The notes under the pieces are model-generated. The model had not been told where the DNA came from. It worked only from the letters and a program-made list of their open reading frames with translations, and did not search any database. A DNA stretch of 6,233 nucleotides, from the NCBI GenBank assembly GCA_002297005.1, contig DBIX01000061.1, forward strand, positions 1 through 6,233, read 5' to 3'. The DNA comes from Cyanobacteria bacterium UBA791 (GTDB lineage Bacteria > Cyanobacteriota > Vampirovibrionia > Gastranaerophilales > Gastranaerophilaceae). Shown here piece by piece: positions 1 to 6,233 of this stretch. Each line of letters opens with the position of its first letter. Position 1 is the first letter of the stretch. Made by a program: the position numbers and the translations under genes.

Positions 1-24
1 TAATTAAAAATTAGTATTTTTATT

Positions 25-30
25 TATAAT
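25..30 (+). promoter_or_regulatory. Possible -10 box (TATAAT) for the PQ-loop gene
   Basis: A perfect TATAAT lies 36 bases before the ATG at 67, which would give a leader of roughly 30 bases. No good TTGACA-like -35 element sits 16-18 bases upstream; that region is only AT-rich and runs to the window edge. Because this DNA is so AT-rich, a chance match is quite possible. Confidence 0.3.
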
Positions 31-53
31 AATTTTGTTTTATTGTATTTTCG

Positions 54-59
54 AAAGGA
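54..59 (+). promoter_or_regulatory. Ribosome binding site that sets the start at 67
   Basis: AAAGGA is followed by a 7-base spacer and then ATG at 67. This is an ideal Shine-Dalgarno arrangement. It argues against an in-frame TTG at 43, which lies upstream of this site and would place the Shine-Dalgarno inside the coding region. Confidence 0.8.
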
Positions 60-66
60 AAAAGAT

Positions 67-330
67 ATGAGTATTTTTGAAGCAGGAATGATGGTATGCT
101 TTGGTGCAAGTTGGCCTATTGCAGCATACAAAACGTTTAAGGCAAAAAGTGTAGATGGAAAAAGCTTACGATTTTCATTTTTAATATTATTAGGCTATGT
201 TTTTGGGATTATACACAAAGTTTTATATAGCCCAGATTTAGTAATAATTTTGTACATATTAAACATGCTTTTCTTAATGTTAGATATTGGTCTTCATATA
301 AAATACAAATACCAAAAAAGAAAAGTATAA
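67..330 (+). CDS. Small PQ-loop / SemiSWEET-like membrane protein (87 aa)
   Basis: This is a small integral membrane protein with three predicted membrane helices, at about residues 3-21, 35-53 and 57-77, and a basic tail (KYQKRKV) likely to face the cytoplasm. The first helix carries GASWP, followed by YKTFKAKSVDGKS. This pattern (helix, Pro, Tyr-Lys, basic loop with a Lys-Ser-x-x-Gly-Lys-Ser core) is typical of bacterial PQ-loop domain proteins. SemiSWEETs of this size act as homodimeric sugar transporters, but many small PQ-loop proteins have no known substrate. The classical PQ dipeptide is not clear here: Pro17 is present but is followed by Ile. The length fits the family. The start at 67 is chosen because of AAAGGA at 54-59. 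It stands alone on the plus strand and converges with the small minus-strand gene. The fold is fairly secure and the substrate unknown. Confidence 0.75.
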   Translation: MSIFEAGMMVCFGASWPIAAYKTFKAKSVDGKSLRFSFLILLGYVFGIIHKVLYSPDLVIILYILNMLFLMLDIGLHIKYKYQKRKV

Positions 331-414
331 AAGTGTTTATTTTTAGAGGTCAAAATGTTCTTATTTAATAGACAGATTATTTAGTGTAACCATTTACCCC
401 AAAGTATTTTTATA
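331..414. other. Convergent intergenic gap without a clear terminator
   Basis: This is an AT-rich spacer between two genes that end facing each other. The best dyad I can find is a 4-bp stem with a 4-base loop (GTAA-CCAT-TTAC), too weak to be an intrinsic terminator. I see no other structure. Confidence 0.4.
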
Positions 415-678
415 TTATTTATTGCCGAAAAGTTTTTTAAATTTTTCGAAGATTTTCTTTGCTAAAGCATTATCATCTTCTTCTAAAAAACTATCGTCAT
501 CATCTTCGTTAAAAATGCTTCTATCAAATTCATCTCTGTCTTTTTCTTGTTCTTCTTCCTCTTGTTGTTGTTGCTGAAAATAGCCAGTATTACCACCGCT
601 ACCGTCACCAACTTTTGAAGATTGCTGAACCATAGGTTGATTAAATTCATTACCAACAGGGTTGAAATTAAAGCTCAT
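415..678 (-). CDS. Hypothetical acidic, Q/E/D-rich small protein with amphipathic C-terminal helix (87 aa)
   Basis: I do not recognise this protein. Its layout is distinctive. Residues 1-34 are polar and rich in Asn, Gly, Gln and Ser, and look disordered. Residues 35-39 are a Gln run and 40-43 a Glu run. Residues 44-69 are strongly acidic, with DDDD at 59-62 and EEDD at 66-69. Residues 71-87 (ALAKKIFEKFKKLFGNK) form a basic helix with hydrophobic residues Leu72, Ile76, Phe77, Phe80, Leu83 and Phe84 on one face. There is no signal peptide, transmembrane span or cysteine. The gene looks real because AAAGGA at 686-691 lies 7 bases before the ATG. It follows maf on the same strand with a 67-base gap, so co-transcription is plausible. 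The C-terminal helix could bind a membrane surface, a protein partner or its own acidic segment; that is inference. No function can be assigned. Confidence 0.7.
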   Translation of the reverse strand: MSFNFNPVGNEFNQPMVQQSSKVGDGSGGNTGYFQQQQQEEEEQEKDRDEFDRSIFNEDDDDSFLEEDDNALAKKIFEKFKKLFGNK

Positions 679-685
679 AAGAAAA

Positions 686-691
686 TCCTTT
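686..691 (-). promoter_or_regulatory. Ribosome binding site of the small acidic-protein gene
   Basis: On the minus strand AAAGGA is followed by a 7-base spacer and ATG at 678-676. This matches exactly the arrangement before the PQ-loop gene. It is the main evidence that this low-complexity reading frame is translated. Confidence 0.8.
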
Positions 692-709
692 TTTTACAGT
701 TTAAAGAAT

Positions 710-738
710 TACGTGTATCTTTTCATCGTATACATGTA
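710..738. repeat. Imperfect inverted repeat between maf and the small gene
   Basis: TACGTGTAT (710-718) and ATACATGTA (730-738) form 9-base arms around an 11-base loop with one mismatch. The mismatch becomes a G-U pair in plus-strand RNA and A-C in minus-strand RNA. There is no T-run after it on the minus strand, so it is not a standard terminator for maf. It could be a protein-binding dyad or chance in AT-rich DNA. The right half also contains the perfect 10-base palindrome ATACATGTAT (730-739). Confidence 0.35.
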
Positions 739-745
739 TTATTCC

Positions 746-2506
746 TTAAATCTCTGCAAGTCTAACATTTATAAAGTCGACTTTTTTCAAAGTTTCTTCT
801 AAGAACAATTCAAAACTTGCTCTTTTTTGAACAGTATTTTCTTGAGAAATTAATTTTGTGCAATTCAATAATTCAAATTGAAGCAATTGAGATAAAAAGA
901 TAGTCTTAGAGATTTTGTCTAAAATAGTGAAAGAAGTAACGTAAAAGACTTCATCCTCAACATCTCTGTTTAAAAGAGTTTTGATAGAACCTCTGATTTC
1001 AAAGTTCAATTCTTCTTCATTTCTAACAATATTTCTAGCCTCTTTTTTAAGCTCTACAGGATTGTAATCACTTCTATACAACGTATCATTTATAATATCT
1101 TCTATAGATTTGTTATCAAAAGGAATCTCTAGTTTAGACATAACTTCTTCAAAATTCAAATTAATAGCACCCTCAATTTCTGCACCAAAACTTGAAGTAT
1201 TATAGGCTTTTATTTGAGGATTTTCTTTGAAAAAGTTCTGGAATTGTTTGATAAAAATCTCATAATCTTCTCTTGTCTTAACAGGCTCACCTGTAACAGA
1301 TTTAACAAGAACAATTTTCTTTTCCATACTTCCAATTTTAACTTTATCCTTATCAACTTTTAAATTAACAGCGTAAGAATCAGAACAATATGGAGTATCG
1401 TTTTTAAAAGCTAAATCTACGCCTGATAAAATAACGTTTTTGCAACCCAATTCTTTTGCACAAATCAATGCACAAAAAGTTGAAGTTCCGGCAGTTTGGT
1501 ACAAATGAACATAAGAATTTTTTTCAGCCAAAATTTTTGCTAAATCAAAATTGTTTGGATAATAAACAAAACAACGTTTTTTAAGAACATTATAAAGCTC
1601 AGCATCGGCTTTTATATCCACAACAAAGTTTATATCCTTTAATTGAGGAGCATTAAAATTAAAAGTGTGCTTAATATATCTAGTATCAGTAAAGATAGCA
1701 AAATTTGGGATAACACCGTGTTCTAGTAAGAAATTTATAGCTCTATTTATTGCAAAAATAACTAATCTATCTGAATATTTTTTAATATAGTCAATATTAT
1801 CCTTTAAACTTGGACCAGCACCAATTACAAGTGCAGTTTTTCCCTCAAACTTTTTATCCAAAAGGCTTATAGGATATGTTTGACCACTATTTTTTACAAA
1901 TCTGATACTTGAAGTCACCCATGCTTCAGAATTTTTCTTAATTGTGTTTATGTCAGAAATTTTTATTGCACATGTTTCGTATATTTTCTCTGTAAAAGAT
2001 TTTATATCATCAGCGTACATACGCATATATTGTTTTAGAAATACAACTTCAACCTTATCATTGATAATATATTTTTTTGAAAGGAATTTGTATACATCCT
2101 CATAATCACAAGTCATAAAAAGTCGACCGCTTTCGAGATATTTTGAATAATCTACCATTTCAAAAGCAGTTCGCATAACATTTATGTCAGGTTCAATTAA
2201 AATTATTTTGCTATCATATTTTTCAAAAACATAATCAAGCATATAACCAACGCCCAAACCAAAAATGATTATAAAATCAAAAGCACCCATAGAAGATTTT
2301 ATAGAAGACTGAACCTCGTAAAAAGCTTCTTCTACAGGGTTATCAATACTTTCTAAAGGTATGTTATTTTTAATAAAAATAACATCATCACTTTTTGATT
2401 TAGCAATATCAATAGTTTCTCTAGCTTTATCAAAAGAAAGACCAATCAATTTGTCAGCTAGTTTAAGATTACATTTTTTTAAAGATAAAACATTTTGATT
2501 AAACAT
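746..2506 (-). CDS. Maf/DUF115 family protein, putative motility-associated glycosyltransferase (586 aa)
   Basis: It resembles the motility-associated factor (Maf) family, whose studied members transfer nonulosonic acids (pseudaminic or legionaminic type) onto flagellin Ser/Thr in the cytoplasm. Residues ~1-200 form the N-terminal domain, with a nucleotide-fold-like FGLGVGYML at 82-90 and IILIEPD at 101-107. Residues ~215-450 are the DUF115/MptE-like core: ALVIGAGPSL at 225-234, a conserved AINRAI at 252-257, IFTDTR at 271-276, TAGTSTFCA at 338-346, ILSGVDLAF at 359-367 and a closing YNTSSFGAEIEGA at 435-447. Residues ~460-586 look like a helical tail. The length is typical of the family. The start is secure: no other start codon lies in frame between a TGA at about 2570 and this ATG, and the next Met is residue 73. 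Unlike its neighbours it lacks a Shine-Dalgarno. Family membership is firm; flagellin as acceptor is inferred, as no flagellar gene is in view. Confidence 0.85.
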   Translation of the reverse strand: MFNQNVLSLKKCNLKLADKLIGLSFDKARETIDIAKSKSDDVIFIKNNIPLESIDNPVEEAFYEVQSSIKSSMGAFDFIIIFGLGVGYMLDYVFEKYDSKIILIEPDINVMRTAFEMVDYSKYLESGRLFMTCDYEDVYKFLSKKYIINDKVEVVFLKQYMRMYADDIKSFTEKIYETCAIKISDINTIKKNSEAWVTSSIRFVKNSGQTYPISLLDKKFEGKTALVIGAGPSLKDNIDYIKKYSDRLVIFAINRAINFLLEHGVIPNFAIFTDTRYIKHTFNFNAPQLKDINFVVDIKADAELYNVLKKRCFVYYPNNFDLAKILAEKNSYVHLYQTAGTSTFCALICAKELGCKNVILSGVDLAFKNDTPYCSDSYAVNLKVDKDKVKIGSMEKKIVLVKSVTGEPVKTREDYEIFIKQFQNFFKENPQIKAYNTSSFGAEIEGAINLNFEEVMSKLEIPFDNKSIEDIINDTLYRSDYNPVELKKEARNIVRNEEELNFEIRGSIKTLLNRDVEDEVFYVTSFTILDKISKTIFLSQLLQFELLNCTKLISQENTVQKRASFELFLEETLKKVDFINVRLAEI

Positions 2507-2521
2507 AAAATAAAAATACCA

Positions 2522-2527
2522 ATTATA
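2522..2527 (-). promoter_or_regulatory. Possible -10 box (TATAAT) for maf, inside the terminator tail
   Basis: A perfect minus-strand TATAAT ends 15 bases before the maf ATG, directly after the T-run of the rpoC2 terminator. Transcription from it would give a leader of only about 8 bases, which would fit the missing Shine-Dalgarno. The matching -35 region lies within the terminator hairpin and shows only a poor match (GTTTCA at 17-base spacing). It may be a chance match. Confidence 0.3.
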
Positions 2528-2563
2528 AACAAAAAAAGCAAGTTTGAAACAAACTTGCTTTTT
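2527..2563 (-). terminator. Intrinsic terminator after rpoC2
   Basis: On the minus strand the stem GCAAGTTTG / CAAACTTGC (2558-2550 and 2546-2538) encloses a TTT loop. It extends with flanking A/T pairs to a perfect 14-bp stem with a 3-base loop. A run of seven T, then GTTTATAATT, follows on the minus strand. It starts about 20 bases after the rpoC2 stop, the expected position for the end of the rpo operon. The plus-strand side has only five T before CCG, so the minus-strand direction is favoured. Confidence 0.9.
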
Positions 2564-2582
2564 CCGTCAATTAACTATCGAA

Positions 2583-5500
2583 TTACTCAATAGTGAAGTC
2601 AGGAGCACCAAACATACCTTCAATTTCTTCTAAGATAGCAGAAGGTTTTCTAGCTTGGTTACGTGCTGCTGCTCTTCTTTGTGCTTCTTTATCCTTTTCT
2701 TCATTAGCATGAGTCAAGTGATGGTAACCTGTACCAGCAGGGATTAGACGACCAATGATAACGTTTTCTTTCAAACCTCTCAATAAGTCTTTCTTACCAT
2801 CTACAGCTGCTTCTGTAAGAATTCTTGTTGTTTCTTGGAATGAAGCTGCTGAAATGAATGATTCAGTATTTAATGAAGCTTTTGTGATACCTAACAACAT
2901 GTATTCACAAGTAGCTGGTTGTAAACCATTTGCAACTGCTTCCTTGTTTTCTTTTTCAAATGTTTGCATTTCAACAAGTTCACCTGGAAGAAGTTTTGTA
3001 TCACCTGGTTCAATAACTTTAACTTTCTTAGTCATTTGACGAACGATGATTTCAATGTGTTTATCAGCGATTTCTACACCTTGTGAACGGTATACACGTT
3101 GTACTTCATCTACTAGATATTGTTGTGCAACTTCTGGACCACATAATCTCATAACATCATGAGGATTTAGTGAACCACTTGTCAATGGTTGACCTTTTTT
3201 GATTTTTTCACCGTTTGAAACGATAATGTTAGCATCAATTGCGAATTTGATTTCAGTTCTTGAACCGTCTTCAGTTTCTAAATACAATCTTGGCATATCA
3301 TCATCAGTTTCGATAACAGCTTTACCATCAAATTCTGCTAAAATTGCACTATCTTTAGGTTTTCTACCTTCAAGTAATTCTTCAACTCTTGGAAGACCTT
3401 GAACGATATCACCTGTTTTTTGTCTTTCGTACAATAAAGTAGCCAACATATCACCACGTAGTACTAATGAATTTTCTTCAACTAGTAACTGAGTACCTGG
3501 GCTGATTAAGTATGGTCTACCTTCTCTTACTACGATTTCTGATTTTGTTACAGAAACAACTTGACCAGAAACTGGTGATCTATCTTCACCCTCTGTTAGT
3601 AAGTCGTCTAATTTAACCATATCGCCAGCTTTTACAAGAGGTTTAGTCTTGATAGCAACTTTTGATTCAAAGTTTTCACAAACTAATAATAATCTTCTAG
3701 CGTCTTCTTCTGCTTTCTTAATAGAAGCAACACCATCGTTGATTACTAATACTTGTGTTTTTGCAACTGGAGTTTTTGGTTCAATAACGTCACCGTGGTT
3801 AACTAATAATTCAGTTTGCATTGAAGAGTTAATTTTTGAATTACCTTCAATTTCACGACGAACGATTAATGTTTCTAATACAACAATCTTCAAGTCGTTA
3901 TTCTTATCAAGTTCTACCATACCTTTTAAGTGTGATAAGTAGCCTTGCATTTGAAGAACTAAACTTGTTCTTGTTAATGTAGCACCGTCAAGATTTCTAA
4001 CTCTAGCACCGTCTTTGTATTGTAATTGTGTTACAGGAACGATGTCAATTAAATCATCAGTTTTGTCAAATTTAATTGAAACTTCTTGAGGTTTAATTTT
4101 GATAACTTTTACAGGTCTTACCAAGATTTGAATTGGTTTGTCTGTAATGTTTTCTTCATCCAAACTCAATGATGTATCAAGTTCTTCATCTAAATCATCA
4201 ATATCAGCGAAATCGTCTTCTGAATCCATTACTGTAACGATAGAAGTTTCTTTTGCTTTAATACCGTCAGCAATAACTGTTCCTTTTTTGATAACTTCGT
4301 TTTCTTCAACTTTTAATTCAGAAACACTTGATAATGTATGAATTTGACCAGGTCTGATTACAGCTTCGTGAATTACATCGTTGTATTCTTTGATTTCAAC
4401 GATACCGTCTAAGTGACAATATACGTCTTTAACGATTTCTGTACCAGCTGTAACGTATGTTCCTGATTCAACCATTTTTAAAGCAGAATCTTTGCTTAAT
4501 TGATGAACTTCTTCAGGAATAAATACTACATCACCTGATTTTGTAATTATTTGATTTTCATCAACCTCAACGTCGATGTATTTAATTTCACCAGAAGATT
4601 CAACTGAGCAGTCACCATTAATTAATTCGGCAATAATCATACCGTTTTCAACTGGAGTATCAACTGGAGATTTAACGATATATTTTTCACCAGTTGCTTC
4701 AACTGTCCAAAGTTGTTCTTTCTTAGTTTGTTCAAATGTAGCATTTGATGGCATTAATGATGCAATAACGATTGTTAATTCTTTACCTTGAACAATCTTC
4801 TTGATTTTATGACCTTCAAATTTTGTTTCTTCGATAACAAGGTCTTGACCGATACGAACTTCACCACCGTGTTCACAAACAGTCAATGTTTCAGCAAGTT
4901 TTTCGCCCTCTTTCATTTTTTGACCGTCTTTAACTAATAGTTTTGAACCACTTGGTAAGTTGTAAACATCACCACCAAGAACCCAAACAACACCTTGTTT
5001 GTTAGCTGTTCTTGAAATATTACCTTGTCTATCTTTCTTTTCATCAGCAATAAAGTCTTTGAAAATAACTTCACCTGATAAATCAGATGTAATATCTTTT
5101 GTAGCTTTTTCTGTTAAACGAGAACCATCCCCTTGTGATACTGGTTCGTATTCAGCAAGTTTGAATCCTTTTTCAACTTCTTGACCATCTGTAAAGAAGA
5201 TTGTTGCACCAGCAGGAATGTGGTATTTAGTTGTTCTCTTAGCACCTTTGATTTCTGCTTCAACTTCGTACATAGAAAGTTTTACAACATCCCCGTGACG
5301 AGTTCTTACTTCTCTAGTTTTTAATTTACAAGAGATTGTACCAGAATCTTTTGCTTCAACAGTTTTCATAGCACCAGAACCTTTGAATACACCACCTGTG
5401 TGGAATGTTCTCATTGTTAACTGAGTACCAGGTTCACCAATTGATTGAGCTGCGATAATACCGATAGCTTCACCAACATCAACAAGTTTTTGAGTTGTCA

Positions 5501-6233
5501 TTGCCCAACCATAACATTTTTGGCAAACACCATATTCTAATTCACAAGTTAAACCTGAACGAACTGCAAGTTCTTGTAGGTTTAAGTGACGAATTTTTTC
5601 AATATCTTCACGACCCATTGTTGTATTAGCTGTTACAAGAACTGTACCATCTTCATCAACAATATCTTGTGCGATTGTTCTACCTAATAATCTATCGATT
5701 AAAGGAACGATAACAGCACCACCATCAGTAATACTCTTTAGCATGATATGTTTTGTACCATGACAATCAGTATCACGAATGATAACATCTTGAGCAACGT
5801 CAACTAGACGTCTTGTTAAGTAACCTGAGTCGGCTGTTTTTAACGCTGTATCTACAAGACCTTTACGAGCACCGTATGATGAAATGATGTATTCTGTACA
5901 AGATAGACCTTCTTTAAAGTTTGCTTTAATAGGTAAGTCGATGATTTGACCTTGTGCATCTGCCATCAATCCACGCATACCAACTAATTGTGATACTTGT
6001 GATAAGTTACCTCTGGCACCTGAGAATGCCATCATATAAACTGGGTTCAATCTATCAAAGTTTTCAACTACTTGAGCTGTTAATTTAGCTGTTGTTTCTG
6101 ACCAAGTGTCAATAACCTTTGTATATCTTTCTACTTCTGTAATTTCACCTTTTAGGTAACGAGTTGTAGATTTTTCGATTTCTGCTTCTGCTTCGCTTAA
6201 CAAATCTTTTTTAGTTTCTGGAACTGACAAGTC
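2583..6233 (-). CDS. rpoC2: RNA polymerase beta' C-terminal part (RpoC2-like, beta''), 5' end beyond the window
   Basis: This is the catalytic-core subunit of RNA polymerase, downstream half. Numbering is from the Met at 6230, giving 1215 visible residues. The frame is still open at the last base (Asp precedes that Met), and cyanobacterial RpoC2 has about 50 more residues before this point, so this Met is internal. Visible elements are SGARGN at 70-75, GMRGLM at 84-89 and SGYLTRRLVDVAQD at 135-148. The four zinc ligands are Cys156, 229, 236 and 239; gaps from 229 on equal those of E. coli Cys888/895/898, and the gap from 156 is one shorter. The trigger-loop first half has Met273 and His277, matching E. 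coli Met932 and His936. A ~650-residue insertion follows, then GLPRVEELLEGRKPKD at 945-960, DKHIEIIVRQM at 1056-1066, LLGITKASL at 1112-1120, SFISAASFQETTRILTEAA at 1124-1142 and RLIPAGTGY at 1161-1169. rpoB and the N-terminal beta' part are expected just upstream. Whether beta' is split cannot be seen here. Confidence 0.95.
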   Translation of the reverse strand, partial: DLSVPETKKDLLSEAEAEIEKSTTRYLKGEITEVERYTKVIDTWSETTAKLTAQVVENFDRLNPVYMMAFSGARGNLSQVSQLVGMRGLMADAQGQIIDLPIKANFKEGLSCTEYIISSYGARKGLVDTALKTADSGYLTRRLVDVAQDVIIRDTDCHGTKHIMLKSITDGGAVIVPLIDRLLGRTIAQDIVDEDGTVLVTANTTMGREDIEKIRHLNLQELAVRSGLTCELEYGVCQKCYGWAMTTQKLVDVGEAIGIIAAQSIGEPGTQLTMRTFHTGGVFKGSGAMKTVEAKDSGTISCKLKTREVRTRHGDVVKLSMYEVEAEIKGAKRTTKYHIPAGATIFFTDGQEVEKGFKLAEYEPVSQGDGSRLTEKATKDITSDLSGEVIFKDFIADEKKDRQGNISRTANKQGVVWVLGGDVYNLPSGSKLLVKDGQKMKEGEKLAETLTVCEHGGEVRIGQDLVIEETKFEGHKIKKIVQGKELTIVIASLMPSNATFEQTKKEQLWTVEATGEKYIVKSPVDTPVENGMIIAELINGDCSVESSGEIKYIDVEVDENQIITKSGDVVFIPEEVHQLSKDSALKMVESGTYVTAGTEIVKDVYCHLDGIVEIKEYNDVIHEAVIRPGQIHTLSSVSELKVEENEVIKKGTVIADGIKAKETSIVTVMDSEDDFADIDDLDEELDTSLSLDEENITDKPIQILVRPVKVIKIKPQEVSIKFDKTDDLIDIVPVTQLQYKDGARVRNLDGATLTRTSLVLQMQGYLSHLKGMVELDKNNDLKIVVLETLIVRREIEGNSKINSSMQTELLVNHGDVIEPKTPVAKTQVLVINDGVASIKKAEEDARRLLLVCENFESKVAIKTKPLVKAGDMVKLDDLLTEGEDRSPVSGQVVSVTKSEIVVREGRPYLISPGTQLLVEENSLVLRGDMLATLLYERQKTGDIVQGLPRVEELLEGRKPKDSAILAEFDGKAVIETDDDMPRLYLETEDGSRTEIKFAIDANIIVSNGEKIKKGQPLTSGSLNPHDVMRLCGPEVAQQYLVDEVQRVYRSQGVEIADKHIEIIVRQMTKKVKVIEPGDTKLLPGELVEMQTFEKENKEAVANGLQPATCEYMLLGITKASLNTESFISAASFQETTRILTEAAVDGKKDLLRGLKENVIIGRLIPAGTGYHHLTHANEEKDKEAQRRAAARNQARKPSAILEEIEGMFGAPDFTIE
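3426..5378 (-). other. SI3-type insertion in the trigger loop of RpoC2 (about 650 residues)
   Basis: Residues ~285-935 separate the two halves of the trigger loop. In E. coli the same site (SI3) holds about 190 residues; in cyanobacteria it is several hundred residues built from sandwich-barrel hybrid motifs. A recurring hairpin pattern (hydrophobic-x-Asp/Asn-Gly-x-x-Val-x-x-Gly-x-x-Leu-Ala) is visible at residues 345-360, 431-447, 519-536, 590-601, 638-655, 808-824, 865-881 and 915-931. An acidic linker at 669-692 divides the insertion. In cyanobacterial polymerase structures SI3 arches over the enzyme and reaches sigma; a similar role here is inferred. The boundaries are approximate. Confidence 0.8.

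Noticed and set aside
43..66. Upstream TTG start extending the PQ-loop protein by 8 residues
   Set aside because: The extension includes the AAAGGA Shine-Dalgarno of the ATG at 67 and has no ribosome binding site of its own.
364..405. Possible terminator hairpin between the convergent genes
   Set aside because: Only a 4-bp stem could be formed, with no T-run after it in either direction.
2533..2563. Mobile-element end or attachment site at the perfect palindrome
   Set aside because: The stem, loop and T-run just after a stop codon fit an intrinsic terminator. No second copy or transposase is present.
2755..5184. Six plus-strand open frames of 61-97 codons inside rpoC2 (2755-3039, 3199-3402, 3649-3942, 4138-4341, 4576-4791, 4999-5184)
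   Set aside because: They lie antisense to a strongly conserved gene, show Ser/Thr-rich composition expected from antisense reading, and match no family I know. They are shadows of rpoC2.
6228..6230. ATG at 6230 as the true start of rpoC2
   Set aside because: The frame is open upstream of it, and the family has about 50 further residues before this point. It is an internal Met.

Overview
This AT-rich window (19 of 60 bases are G/C at 2821-2880 and 18 of 60 at 901-960) reads as ordinary bacterial chromosome. More than half of it is one very long minus-strand gene for the C-terminal part of the RNA polymerase beta' subunit. That gene looks like cyanobacterial rpoC2. The sequence around the trigger loop and zinc site is close to cyanobacterial RpoC2, and a cyanobacterial-type insertion of about 650 residues splits the trigger loop. 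Combined with low G+C, no photosynthesis genes, and a flagellin-glycosyltransferase-like (Maf) neighbour, this suggests a non-photosynthetic relative of Cyanobacteria, such as Melainabacteria/Vampirovibrionia, possibly a gut Gastranaerophilales. The lineage call is an inference from sequence character; no search was run.

Layout from left to right. Bases 1-66 are a short leader with a TATAAT box and a strong ribosome binding site. A plus-strand gene at 67-330 encodes an 87-residue three-helix PQ-loop/SemiSWEET-like membrane protein. Bases 331-414 are a convergent gap with no clear terminator. A minus-strand gene at 415-678 encodes an unrecognised 87-residue protein, rich in Q, E and D, with a basic amphipathic C-terminal helix. 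Bases 679-745 hold its ribosome binding site, an imperfect inverted repeat and a possible 8-codon mini-ORF. The minus-strand gene at 746-2506 encodes a 586-residue Maf/DUF115 (MptE-like) protein. Bases 2507-2582 hold a strong intrinsic terminator for rpoC2 and a TATAAT box that may start maf transcription. From 2583 to the right edge is rpoC2, whose 5' end lies outside the window.

The three minus-strand genes point the same way: rpoC2, then maf, then the small acidic-protein gene. The terminator after rpoC2 probably closes the rpo operon, making maf and the small gene a separate unit. The PQ-loop gene faces them and is independent. I see no tRNA, rRNA, CRISPR array, insertion sequence or phage gene. 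The most notable items are the giant trigger-loop insertion with its acidic linker, the unrecognised acidic/amphipathic small protein next to maf, and the unusual start region of maf. I found no convincing new multi-gene system.
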